DNA from: Nocardia anaemiae NBRC 100462 | GTDB taxonomy: Bacteria > Actinomycetota > Actinomycetes > Mycobacteriales > Mycobacteriaceae | Assembly (NCBI RefSeq): GCF_001612725.1 | Contig: NZ_BDAZ01000079.1 | Location: 1-49,262, forward strand | Reading direction: 5' to 3' | DNA: 49,262 bases | Part shown: positions 27,538 through 35,849 of the stretch, piece after piece | Numbering within the stretch: position 1 is the stretch's first letter | How the letters are laid out: each line of letters starts with the position of its first letter | Translations under genes and position numbers: made by a program | The notes under the pieces: model-generated | Database searches by the model: none | What the model was told of the DNA's origin: nothing | The model's input: only the letters and a program-made list of their open reading frames with translations

Positions 27538-27696
27538 ATGCCGGGCCCGGGGTCCGTCGAGCGTAGTCAGATGGTGGTCGCCTATGTCGAATTCGACCGC
27601 CATATCACTACGCTCGACGAGCCGGACGCGGCACTAGCGACTGCTCGCAGGTCGCGATCAGCCGCGAGACGCCAGGGGCGAAGGCACGGCCGATAG
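27538..27696 (+). CDS. Possible 52-residue hypothetical protein
   Basis: An open frame from ATG 27538, two bases after the reductase stop, to TAG 27694-27696, one base before the convergent flavohaemoglobin gene's stop. The peptide has a neutral N-terminal half (VVAYVEFDRHITTLDEPD) and a very basic tail (RRSRSAARRQGRRHGR). I recognise no family. Exact filling of the gap argues for a gene; the composition of the tail argues for chance. Confidence 0.35.
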   Translation: MPGPGSVERSQMVVAYVEFDRHITTLDEPDAALATARRSRSAARRQGRRHGR

Positions 27697-27697
27697 C

Positions 27698-28867
27698 TCA
27701 GAAGAGCGGGTCGTGGCGGATGTTTTTGGTCTGGGTTCCGGCGGCCATCAAGCGGAACTTGGTGGTCTGCACCATCGAGGGGGATCCGACTATCTGCACA
27801 TCGCGGTCGGACCAGGAGCCGTAGCTCGCGACGACCTTGCCTATCTGGCCGGTCATCCGGGCCTCCAGGCCCGGCCAGGTGTGCTCCGGTTCGCCGGAAT
27901 CCAGATACCACCAAGGGTTTTCATCGCTCTCGGTGACCGGCGTGACGGTGAGCCATTTATTGGCGGTGGCCAGTTGGCTCAGGATCTCCAGATCGTAGAG
28001 GTCACACGGATGGTGGCCGCCGACGAACAGATGCACCCGCGGGTTGACGCGCCGCTGCGCCATCGCCATGAGCTGGGCGCGCAAGGGTGCGATGCCGGTA
28101 CCACAGCCGACCATCAGCATTTTGCGTTTCACATTGCGCGGTACGCCGAGTCCGCCGAGCGGTGAGCCGAGGAGCCACTGGTCACCGATATTGGTGTGGC
28201 CGACAATGGCCGGGCTGACCCAGCCGCCGAGCACCCCGCGGATGTGGAATTCGATCTCCCCGTTCGCATTCGCGGGCACCGCCGGGGACAGATAGCGCCA
28301 CATGCGCGGCCGGGCCGGGATCTGCACACTGATGTACTGGCCCGCGGCGTATTGCATCGGCTGATCCAATTGCAGCCGCACCACGGCGAGATTGCGCAGC
28401 ACCTCGCGACGCTCGACGACGGTTCCGGTCCAGACCGGCGGTGACGATTCCTGTTCGGCCGCGCCGATCATGGTGTCACCGATGATCTTCAGGCCCTCGT
28501 CCCAGGCCCGGTCGACCTCATCGGTCCACATCTCGGTGCCCGCGAAAATCCGCATCGCGGACTTCAACGAGGTCGCCACGGCGTGGTAATGCGCGGCCTG
28601 CACCCCGTACTTGCGGTGATCGCGCCCGAGTTGGGCGAGGAATGGCAATAACTTATTCGGCTCCTCCAGCCGATCCAGTGCATAGGAGATGGCCTTGACC
28701 AATCGGTCACGCTGGGAATCCATCGCTGCGGGAAAGAAATCCCGGACGGCGGGATAGTCCGTGAACAGGATCGCGTAAAACGAACTGGCCAGCTTGGCCG
28801 GACCCCCCTCCTCCGCAGCAACCGCCTTGAACGTCGTTCTTATCAAAGCGACAGTCCGCGAATCCAT
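27698..28867 (-). CDS. Second flavohaemoglobin-like protein
   Basis: A 389-residue paralogue of the gene at 25593, with the same domains: globin with Tyr31 (SSFYAILF) and His84 (GRDHRKYGV), FAD domain with MWRYLSPAVP, NAD domain with VGCGTGIAPLRAQ and HPCDLYDLE. The two are similar along their full length, so a duplication is likely, with the copy now inverted and convergent. ATG 28867 follows GGGG by 11 nt; GTG 28876 is too close to that site. Its upstream region is an unusually long gene-free stretch, which may hold its control. Confidence 0.9.
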   Translation of the reverse strand: MDSRTVALIRTTFKAVAAEEGGPAKLASSFYAILFTDYPAVRDFFPAAMDSQRDRLVKAISYALDRLEEPNKLLPFLAQLGRDHRKYGVQAAHYHAVATSLKSAMRIFAGTEMWTDEVDRAWDEGLKIIGDTMIGAAEQESSPPVWTGTVVERREVLRNLAVVRLQLDQPMQYAAGQYISVQIPARPRMWRYLSPAVPANANGEIEFHIRGVLGGWVSPAIVGHTNIGDQWLLGSPLGGLGVPRNVKRKMLMVGCGTGIAPLRAQLMAMAQRRVNPRVHLFVGGHHPCDLYDLEILSQLATANKWLTVTPVTESDENPWWYLDSGEPEHTWPGLEARMTGQIGKVVASYGSWSDRDVQIVGSPSMVQTTKFRLMAAGTQTKNIRHDPLF

Positions 28868-29606
28868 TTGTGTCACAACCCCTTTTGCACTCGAACACAA
28901 ACCGTGGCCGACGAGTGAGGTGCTGCGGGACACTCGACAGCAGCCGATGCGAATGAGTGTAGGCGAGGTTTGCCAGCTGCGGAATCAGTCGCATAAACAT
29001 CACGTATGTAATTCCCTCGAAACGAGGATCCGCACCACGAAACCCCTTGAAAACAAACCGAAAGAACGAACACGACGATGAAATCGGCCAGGTAATCTCG
29101 CTTTTCGCAAGGCTCGTCTTGCAAGATTCGTCCCGATCAAGCATCGAGAGCGATCACAGGGCAACCTAACATCCGAGACCGACCAGGCGCCTTGACGAAT
29201 GGCGCGCGCCCGCACACCGGGCGCCCAAGGCGATCCGGCTCGCATTGCGGCACAGAGTTTGCTGGACGCCGCGCTTCAGCAAACCCTGCCCGCCAGCTCA
29301 TTACCAGCAATCCAGTATCGGCAGCGATAGGCACGCACGCTCCGAAACCATAAGCCCGGTATCAAGACTTCAATCCCCGATGTTTGCTCGCCGTTGTCAC
29401 CGGATGAGCTCAATGAGTGAGCCGACCGCATTGCGCCCGATATCGGTATCGCCACCGATCATGAGAAACCGATGTGCCGATACGACTTCCCTTTACGGCA
29501 CACCGCTCCGATACCGAGGAATTGCCTTGCTGCCAACCGCTATCACCGCAGTATCCGCCGATTTACCATGGCGATCGCCTGGGTATTCCGGTGCATCCGG
29601 AAAGAC
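28868..29606. other. Gene-free, comparatively AT-richer stretch
   Basis: About 740 bases with no supported gene on either strand: short frames only, none with family motifs or a ribosome site. It should contain the promoter of the flavohaemoglobin gene on the minus strand. Small palindromes are present, such as TCTTGCAAGA (29117-29126). Composition looks less GC-biased than the neighbouring genes, suggesting decayed or acquired DNA. No tRNA or known RNA fold was recognised. Confidence 0.5.
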
Positions 29607-29652
29607 GTGGGCCCCGGGTTACCGGTGCGATTGCACCGAGCCCGGGGCCCAC
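29607..29652 (-). terminator. Long two-tier hairpin, terminator of the hsp70 operon
   Basis: GTGGGCCCCGGG (29607-29618) and CCCGGGGCCCAC (29641-29652) form a perfect 12-bp stem. The loop itself holds a second stem, CGGTGC (29623-29628)/GCACCG (29633-29638). It starts 12 bases after the hspR stop. A weaker TTCCGG/CCGGAA hairpin follows at 29586-29602. Confidence 0.8.
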
Positions 29653-29664
29653 AGTTGGAAATGA

Positions 29665-30066
29665 TCAGCGCCTATTGCGCGGCTTCCATACCACCAGTGC
29701 GGTACTGCGTTGCGGCGGCGTGAGATCGGGGCGATACCCCGCGCGCAGCCGATCCAGCTCGGCCGACATCTCGGCGACGCGCTGTTGCAGTTCCTCGACC
29801 TGATTGGTGAGTTCGATGATGCGCTTGATGCCCGCCAGGTTGACGCCCTCGTCCTGGGACAGCCGCTGCACCTCGCGGAGCAGTTCGACGTCCCGTGCCG
29901 AATAACGTCGACCGCCACCCGAAGTGCGTTGCGGCGTAACCAGTCCGAGGCGGTCATACGTGCGCAGTGTCTGCGCGTGCATACCCGCCAACTGGGCCGC
30001 CACGGAGATCATGAAGAACTCCGCCCGCGACGCCCCGCCTGCTGCCTGCTTCGGATTATCGGACAT
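29665..30066 (-). CDS. hspR: Heat-shock repressor HspR (MerR family)
   Basis: A 133-residue regulator. MerR-type winged HTH (about 18-90): FMISVAAQLAGMHAQTLRTYDRLGLV, GGGRRYSARDVELL, then a coiled coil QVEELQQRVAEMSAELDRL. HspR represses its own dnaK operon and clpB by binding HAIR sites, with DnaK as co-repressor; free DnaK lost to unfolded protein relieves repression. Start ATG 30066 overlaps the dnaJ stop by one base (TGATG); the frame extends to 30081 inside dnaJ. It is the last gene of the operon and is followed by a strong hairpin. Confidence 0.96.
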   Translation of the reverse strand: MSDNPKQAAGGASRAEFFMISVAAQLAGMHAQTLRTYDRLGLVTPQRTSGGGRRYSARDVELLREVQRLSQDEGVNLAGIKRIIELTNQVEELQQRVAEMSAELDRLRAGYRPDLTPPQRSTALVVWKPRNRR

Positions 30067-31229
30067 CAAGCACCTGCCCATCCCGCACGTGGATCGAACC
30101 CGCTGGTCTTCTCCGCCTCCGCGTAGCGCTTGAGCGCCTCGGCGGCATTGTCGTCCAGCTTCTGCGGCACGGCCACCTTGACGGTGACGAGCAAATCGCC
30201 CGCACCGCCGCCGGGACCGCGCTTGGGCACGCCGCGGCCGCGCACCCGCAGGATGCGACCGTCCGCGGTACCCGGCGGCACCTTGACGCCGACGCGCCCT
30301 TCCAGCGTGGGCACGGAAACCGTTGTGCCCAGCACCAATTCACTGTAGCTGACCGGCAACACCAGGGTCAGGTCGTCGCCGTTGCGGCCGAAGACCTTGT
30401 CCTGGCTGACGTGCACGGTCACATAGAGGTCACCCGAGGGGGCACCACGCAGTCCGGCCTCGCCCTGTCCGGCCAGCCGGATCTTCTGCCCATCGCTGAC
30501 GCCAGGGGGAATCCGCACCGTGATGGTGCGGGTCCGATTCTGGATGCCGCTGCCGTGGCAGTCGACGCACGGATTGTCGATGATCGAACCGGTACCACGG
30601 CATTCGTCGCACGGCTCGCTGAAGCCGAACGCGCCCTGATTGCGGCTGATCACGCCGTTGCCATTGCAGACGGGGCAGACTCGCGGACTGGTCCCCGGCT
30701 TGGCGCCGCTGCCGTGACAGGTCGTACACGGCGACGGACTGGTCATCCGCAGCGGAACCGTGACACCCTGTGCGGCCTCGCGGAAGCCGAGGGTCGTCTC
30801 GGTCTCCACATCGGCGCCGCGGCGCGGACGGCTCGCGGTGCGCGTGCCGCCCCGGTTGAACAGACCGCCCAGCAGGTCACCGAGGCCACCGTCACCAGCA
30901 CTCGCCTGGCCGAAGATGTCCCCGATATTGAAGTCCTGCGAGAAGCCGCCGCCCGCACCGGGCGTGAAGCCGCCGCGCCCGTATCCGCCACCGGCGAAAA
31001 GCTTTCGGGTCTCGTCGTATTCCTTGCGCTTGGCCGGATCCGACAGCACGGCATGCGCCTCGCTGACGGATTTGAACCGCTCCTCGGCCTTGGTATCGCC
31101 GGGATTGGCATCCGGATGCAGGTCACGGGCGAGTTTGCGATAGGCCTTCTTGATCTCGTCCTGCGAGGCGCTGGAGGAGACACCCAGCTCCTTATAGAAG
31201 TCCTTTTCGATCCACTCCCGTTGGCTCAC
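30066..31229 (-). CDS. dnaJ: Chaperone DnaJ
   Basis: A 387-residue type I Hsp40. J-domain (about 9-75) with the catalytic HPD (ARDLHPDANPG), a Gly/Phe-rich linker, four zinc-finger repeats (CTTCHGSG, CPVCNGNG, CDECRGTG, CVDCHGSG) and the two-barrel substrate domain. It stimulates DnaK ATPase and delivers substrates. Start GTG 31229 has AGGAGGAG 7 nt upstream. It is 24 bases after grpE, in the dnaK-grpE-dnaJ-hspR order typical of actinobacteria (dnaJ1 type). Confidence 0.96.
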   Translation of the reverse strand: MSQREWIEKDFYKELGVSSSASQDEIKKAYRKLARDLHPDANPGDTKAEERFKSVSEAHAVLSDPAKRKEYDETRKLFAGGGYGRGGFTPGAGGGFSQDFNIGDIFGQASAGDGGLGDLLGGLFNRGGTRTASRPRRGADVETETTLGFREAAQGVTVPLRMTSPSPCTTCHGSGAKPGTSPRVCPVCNGNGVISRNQGAFGFSEPCDECRGTGSIIDNPCVDCHGSGIQNRTRTITVRIPPGVSDGQKIRLAGQGEAGLRGAPSGDLYVTVHVSQDKVFGRNGDDLTLVLPVSYSELVLGTTVSVPTLEGRVGVKVPPGTADGRILRVRGRGVPKRGPGGGAGDLLVTVKVAVPQKLDDNAAEALKRYAEAEKTSGFDPRAGWAGA

Positions 31230-31253
31230 CGGGCATCTCCTCCTCTCGGGTTC

Positions 31254-31940
31254 CTATTGGTTGTTCGCATTGGCATCAGCATCCGATGCCTCTTCTTCGA
31301 CCAGATCGGCCACGCCATCGGTTACCCCGACGAGCGCGTGCCGAAGCACTCGATCGCCGAATCGATAGCCCTTGCGCATAACAAGGCCGATCACCGGATC
31401 GTGGCCGGAGCCCTCGTGCTGCACGGCCTCGTGCAGGGTCGGGTCGAAAGGCTCACCCTCCGTACCGAATTCCTGCAGACCCTGCTTGTGCAGCGCGTCG
31501 GCGAGCTTATCCGCGACCGACTTGAGCGGTCCGGCATCGAGATCGCCGTGCGCCCGCGCACGATCGAGATCGTCGAGTACGCCGAGCAATTCGGAGACCA
31601 CGGACGCCTTGGCCGAGTCGATGGTCGCCTGCCGGTCCCGCTCGACCCGCCGCCGGTAGTTGGCGTATTCGGCGGTCAGCCGCTGCAGGTCGGCGGTGCG
31701 CTCGGCCAGCTCCTTGGTGATGGACTCGGCCAGGATCTCGGCGCCCTCATCGGTACCGATGACGGGTTCGGTGCCGTTCCCGGCGTCCGGGCCGGGACCC
31801 GCGGCAGCCTCGGCCGCCGCGGATTCCCGGACTTCACCGGCCTGCGCCGTCTGGTCGCTCCGCGGGCTCCGCTCCTGCGGATCGATCTTGCGATTGTCGA
31901 CGAAGGTGATCGGCTCCTTTTCGGAGTTTCCGTCGCTCAC
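31254..31940 (-). CDS. grpE: Nucleotide exchange factor GrpE
   Basis: A 228-residue cochaperone that releases ADP from DnaK. A disordered Glu/Ala-rich N-terminus (1-70), a long dimerising coiled coil (about 75-130, ELAERTADLQRLTAEYANYRRRVERD split over several heptads) and the C-terminal beta domain with HEAVQHEGSG and VMRKGYRFGDRVLRHALVGV. Start GTG 31940 overlaps the dnaK stop as GTGA, so it is translationally coupled. Confidence 0.95.
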   Translation of the reverse strand: MSDGNSEKEPITFVDNRKIDPQERSPRSDQTAQAGEVRESAAAEAAAGPGPDAGNGTEPVIGTDEGAEILAESITKELAERTADLQRLTAEYANYRRRVERDRQATIDSAKASVVSELLGVLDDLDRARAHGDLDAGPLKSVADKLADALHKQGLQEFGTEGEPFDPTLHEAVQHEGSGHDPVIGLVMRKGYRFGDRVLRHALVGVTDGVADLVEEEASDADANANNQ

Positions 31941-33784
31941 TTCTTCTCCGTGTCGACCGGCTCGTCCACAACCTCGGCATCCACGACCTGGTCATCGTTG
32001 GCGGAGCTCGACGCGCCGTTGCCGGACGCGGCCTGCTCGGCGGCCGATGCCTCGTAGATCGCCTGACCCAGCGCCTGCGATTCGGTCGCGAGCTTCTCCA
32101 CCGCGGACTTCACGGCCGCGATATCGGTGCCCTTGAGCGCCTCGTTGGCCTCGGCGATGGCCGCCTCGACCTTGGTCTTGACGTCCGCGGGGACCTTGTC
32201 CTCGTTCTCCTTGATGAACTTCTCGGTCTGATGCACCAGCGACTCGGCCTGGTTGCGGGTCTCGGCCTCCTCGCGGCGGGCCTTGTCCTCGGCGGCGTGC
32301 GCCTCGGCGTCCTTGACCATCCGGTCGATCTCCTCCTTGGACAGGCCGGAGCCGTCCTGGATCTTGATCGTGTTCTCCTTGCCGGTGCCCTTGTCCTTCG
32401 CGGTCACGTGCACGATGCCGTTGGCATCGATATCGAAGGTGACCTCGATCTGCGGCACACCGCGCGGGGCCGGGGGGATGCCGGTCAGCTCGAAGGAGCC
32501 GAGCAGTTTGTTGTGCGAGGCGATCTCGCGCTCACCCTGGAACACCTGGATCTGCACCGACGGCTGGTTGTCGTCGGCGGTGGTGAAGGTCTCCGAGCGC
32601 TTGGTCGGGATGGTGGTGTTGCGCTCGATGAGCTTGGTCATCACGCCGCCCTTGGTCTCGATGCCCAGCGACAGCGGGGTGACATCGAGCAGCAGGACGT
32701 CCTTGACCTCACCCTTGAGCACACCGGCCTGCAGTGCGGCGCCGACGGCGACGACCTCGTCCGGGTTCACGCCCTTGTTGGGCTCCTTGCCGCCGGTCAG
32801 CTCACGGACCAGGTCCGAGACGGCGGGCATACGGGTCGAGCCACCGACGAGCACGACGTGGTCGATATCGGCCACATTGATGCCCGCGTCCTTGATCACG
32901 GACTGGAACGGCGCGCGGGTGCGGTCGAGCAGGTCCGAGGTGATCTTCTGGAATTCGGCGCGGGTCAGCTGCTCGTCGAGGAACAGCGGGTTCTTGTCGG
33001 CGTCGACGGTGATGTAGGGCAGGTTGATCGAGGTGCTCTGCGAGGAGCTCAGCTCGATCTTGGCCTTCTCGGCCGCCTCACGCAGGCGCTGCATGGCCAT
33101 CTTGTCCTTGGTCAGGTCGATGCCCGCGCTGGCCTTGAACTTGTCGACCAGCCAGCTCACGACGCGCTCGTCCCAGTCGTCACCACCGAGGTGGTTGTCA
33201 CCGGAGGTGGCGCGGACCTCGACGACACCCTCGCCGATTTCCAGCAGCGAGACGTCGAAGGTGCCGCCACCGAGGTCGAAGACCAGGATGGTCTGTTCCT
33301 TATCGCCCTTGTCCAGGCCGTACGCGAGTGCGGCCGCGGTGGGCTCGTTGACGATGCGCAGCACGTTCAGACCGGCGATCTGACCGGCCTCCTTGGTGGC
33401 CTGGCGCTGCGAGTCCTCGAAGTACGCGGGCACGGTGATGACCGCGTCGGTGATCTCCTCGCCGAGGTAGGCCTCGGCGTCGCGCTTGAGCTTCATCAGC
33501 ACGCGCGCGCTGATCTCCTGCGCGGTGTACTTCTTGTCGTCGATCGCCACCGACCAATCGGTGCCGATGTGGCGCTTGACCGAGCGGATAGTGCGGTCGA
33601 CGTTGGTGACCGCCTGGTTCTTGGCGGGCTGGCCCGTCAGAACCTCTCCGTTCTTGGCGAACGCGACGATCGATGGGGTGGTGCGCGATCCTTCAGAGTT
33701 CGCGACGACGACCGGCTCGCCGCCTTCGAGAACGGCGACGACCGAGTTCGTGGTCCCGAGGTCGATTCCGACCGCACGAGCCAT
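31937..33784 (-). CDS. dnaK: Chaperone DnaK (Hsp70)
   Basis: A 615-residue Hsp70. ATPase domain (1-365): phosphate loop AVGIDLGTTNS, VFDLGGGTFDVSLLE, and VVLVGGSTRMPAV. Linker DVLLLDVTPL, then the substrate domain and helical lid, ending in an acidic tail DAEVVDEPVDTEKK. Start ATG 33784 has AGGAGG 7 nt upstream; the frame extends upstream but without coding character. First gene of the hsp70 operon. Two HAIR-like sites at 33940-33958 and 33994-34014 lie 155-230 bases upstream, implying a long leader under HspR control. Confidence 0.98.
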   Translation of the reverse strand: MARAVGIDLGTTNSVVAVLEGGEPVVVANSEGSRTTPSIVAFAKNGEVLTGQPAKNQAVTNVDRTIRSVKRHIGTDWSVAIDDKKYTAQEISARVLMKLKRDAEAYLGEEITDAVITVPAYFEDSQRQATKEAGQIAGLNVLRIVNEPTAAALAYGLDKGDKEQTILVFDLGGGTFDVSLLEIGEGVVEVRATSGDNHLGGDDWDERVVSWLVDKFKASAGIDLTKDKMAMQRLREAAEKAKIELSSSQSTSINLPYITVDADKNPLFLDEQLTRAEFQKITSDLLDRTRAPFQSVIKDAGINVADIDHVVLVGGSTRMPAVSDLVRELTGGKEPNKGVNPDEVVAVGAALQAGVLKGEVKDVLLLDVTPLSLGIETKGGVMTKLIERNTTIPTKRSETFTTADDNQPSVQIQVFQGEREIASHNKLLGSFELTGIPPAPRGVPQIEVTFDIDANGIVHVTAKDKGTGKENTIKIQDGSGLSKEEIDRMVKDAEAHAAEDKARREEAETRNQAESLVHQTEKFIKENEDKVPADVKTKVEAAIAEANEALKGTDIAAVKSAVEKLATESQALGQAIYEASAAEQAASGNGASSSANDDQVVDAEVVDEPVDTEKK

Positions 33785-33939
33785 GGTGGTTCCTCCTAGT
33801 TGACGTAACTTCTTGTGTCGGTGCTGGGTAATCGCGTTGTTCGGGCGATCTCCCGCTCTGCGACATCCGCTCGGGACAACCGAGTCGAGTGCCGCGAGAC
33901 CTCGCCCCAAGCACCTCACGGAGCACGGTCCCAGCAACG

Positions 33940-33958
33940 CTGAGCGTGGTCGGCTCAA
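33940..33958. promoter_or_regulatory. Second, weaker HAIR-like repeat of dnaK
   Basis: CTGAGC-N7-GCTCAA on the plus strand; minus-strand reading TTGAGC-CGACCAC-GCTCAG. Five-base perfect inner arms with the correct seven-base spacer. Its spacer nearly matches that of the upstream site in opposite orientation. Confidence 0.55.
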
Positions 33959-33993
33959 TCCTGCACCCATTCGACACCGGGCGTCAACTGAAA

Positions 33994-34014
33994 CTTGAGC
34001 CGATCACACTCAAT
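33994..34014. promoter_or_regulatory. HAIR operator of the dnaK operon
   Basis: CTTGAGC (33994-34000), seven-base spacer CGATCAC, ACTCAAT (34008-34014). It departs from the CTTGAGT-N7-ACTCAAG consensus at two positions. Confidence 0.8.
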
Positions 34015-34245
34015 GTTGTCGAATAGCTCAACCGATGGCTCGCGCGGTTCTATTCCCGATACAGGAAGAAATCGGCGGCCCCGCGACCTCGCCGAGCCGA
34101 AATCGTCGACCGGTTGTTATTCATCGACGACGGCTGCGAACCGGCCCGATTCCGTCCCGGGCGCCTGAAGCGGGTTGCCCGCCGATCCGATGGTCCACGA
34201 GGATGGCGGCATCGAGCGTCGTCGATCCGCCGAAAGGAAGTGGAT

Positions 34246-35847
34246 GTGCCGAAGACGCGGTCCTGGTGGAGCTGGGGCAATATCGAGGACGCGGTCGTCG
34301 GCGCGGAAGCGGAGGCGCTGACCGCGCGGGTCGCCGCGATACTGCCGAGTGCGGATCTCACACCACACGAACCGCCGTCAGTCGAATCCCTCGGACTGCC
34401 CGAACCTCGGGTGAGCGCGCCGGATTCGCTCGCCGACTCGGTGTCGACGGATCCGGCCGATCGGGCGGCACACGCGCACGGTCAGGCGTTTCGCGATGTG
34501 GTGCGCAATCTGCTCGGCGAGGTGCGCAATGCGCCGGATCTGGTCGTTCGGCCGCGCACGGAGGGCCGAATCGTCGATGTGCTCGACTGGGCGGCCGGGG
34601 CGAATACCGCGGTAATCCCGTTCGGCGGTGGAACTTCCGTGGTGGGCGGGGTCGAGCCGAGGTTGCCCGCGGACGAATACGCGGGGGCGATCAGCCTGGA
34701 CCTCGGTCGTCTCGATCGGGTGCTCGAGCTCGATCGCACCAGCCGGGCGGCGCGAATTCAGGCCGGAATCCTCGGTCCGGCACTGGAAGATCAGCTGCGC
34801 GGCGCGAATCTGACGCTGCGGCATTTTCCGCAGTCGTTCGAATTCTCGACGCTCGGCGGCTGGCTGGCCACCAGGGCGGGTGGACATTTCGCGACGCTGT
34901 ACACCCACATCGATGATCTGGTCGAGTCGATGCGGGTGGTAACCCCCACGGGCACAGGCGAATCGAGGCGGCTACCCGGTTCGGGGGCGGGGCCGTCGCC
35001 CGACCGGATGTTCCTCGGATCCGAGGGGACGCTTGGCATCATCACCGAGGCGTGGATGCGCTTGCAGGACCGGCCACGTTGGCGCGCAACGGCTTCCGCG
35101 TACTTCGACGACTACGCCCAAGCGGTGGCCGCGACCAGGGCGATTGCCCAGTCCGGCCTCTATCCGACCAATTGCCGACTGCTCGATCCCGCCGAGGCAT
35201 TCCTCAATGCCGGTGCCGCGACCAGCGGCGGTGTGCTGGTGCTCGGATTCGAATCCGCCGATCATCCCACCCGCACCTGGATGGAACGCGCGCTGGAACT
35301 GGTCGCCGCGCACGGCGGCACGCTTCCCGAACCCGCGCGCTACACCGAATCCACCGAGCACCGAGGCGGTTCGGGCGCGGCCGACACCTGGCGTTCGTCA
35401 TTCCTGCGGATGCCCTATCAACGCGACGCCCTCGCGGCGCGGTCGATGATCACCGAAACCTTCGAAACCGCCTGTACCTGGGACAAATTCGACAATCTGA
35501 AAGCAACGGTGACCGAGGCCGCGAATGCGGCCATCCGATCCGTCGGCGCCACCGGCGTGGTGACTTGCCGCTTCACCCATGTGTATCCGGACGGTCCTGC
35601 GCCGTATTTCGGCATCTACGCCGCCGGTCGCTGGGGCAGTACGCTCGCGCAATGGGATGACATCAAAGCCGCTGTCTCCGAGGCACTCTCGGCCGCGGGC
35701 GGGACAATCACGCATCATCACGCGGTGGGTCGGGACCACCGACCCTGGTACGACCGCCAGCGTCCCGATCCGTTCGCGAATGCGCTGCGGGCCGCCAAAT
35801 CCGCCCTGGATCCGGCCGGAATCCTCAATCCCGGTGTGCTGATCTGA
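34246..35847 (+). CDS. FAD-binding oxidase, alkyl-DHAP synthase-like
   Basis: A 533-residue flavoprotein of the PCMH/VAO superfamily. The FAD domain has VVRPRTEGRIVDVL and the pyrophosphate loop PFGGGTSVVGG (126-136), then TLRHFPQSFEFSTLGGWLATRAGG and GSEGTLGIITEA. The C-terminal domain ends DPAGILNPGVLI. This resembles AGPS, the ether-lipid enzyme that exchanges an acyl for an alkyl group on DHAP, including the TRAGGHFA block. Related bacterial proteins are often D-hydroxyacid oxidases, so substrate is open. Start GTG 34246 has AAAGGA 7 nt upstream. Divergent from dnaK; its stop is 2 bases from the convergent MarR gene. Confidence 0.85.
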   Translation: MPKTRSWWSWGNIEDAVVGAEAEALTARVAAILPSADLTPHEPPSVESLGLPEPRVSAPDSLADSVSTDPADRAAHAHGQAFRDVVRNLLGEVRNAPDLVVRPRTEGRIVDVLDWAAGANTAVIPFGGGTSVVGGVEPRLPADEYAGAISLDLGRLDRVLELDRTSRAARIQAGILGPALEDQLRGANLTLRHFPQSFEFSTLGGWLATRAGGHFATLYTHIDDLVESMRVVTPTGTGESRRLPGSGAGPSPDRMFLGSEGTLGIITEAWMRLQDRPRWRATASAYFDDYAQAVAATRAIAQSGLYPTNCRLLDPAEAFLNAGAATSGGVLVLGFESADHPTRTWMERALELVAAHGGTLPEPARYTESTEHRGGSGAADTWRSSFLRMPYQRDALAARSMITETFETACTWDKFDNLKATVTEAANAAIRSVGATGVVTCRFTHVYPDGPAPYFGIYAAGRWGSTLAQWDDIKAAVSEALSAAGGTITHHHAVGRDHRPWYDRQRPDPFANALRAAKSALDPAGILNPGVLI

Positions 35848-35849
35848 GT

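Larger units (their letters stand above)
33785..34245. promoter_or_regulatory. Divergent promoter region of dnaK and the AGPS-like gene
   Basis: 461 bases with no supported gene. It holds the dnaK Shine-Dalgarno (33792-33797 region), a leader of more than 100 bases and two HAIR-like repeats. A possible minus-strand -35 TTGACG directly follows the upstream HAIR, near 33983-33988. Nothing specific was seen for the plus-strand gene apart from AAGGA before its start. Confidence 0.6.

Noticed and set aside
29107..29126. GCAAG/CTTGC and TCTTGCAAGA palindromes as a regulator site
   Set aside because: Short, and too far from the flavohaemoglobin start to assign.
30411..32057. Long open frame antisense to dnaJ and grpE
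   Set aside because: Crosses two well-defined genes on the other strand and has no motif of its own.
32231..33799. Long open frame (about 520 codons) antisense to dnaK
   Set aside because: It is a GC-bias shadow: no family motif, no ribosome site, and dnaK fully explains the region.
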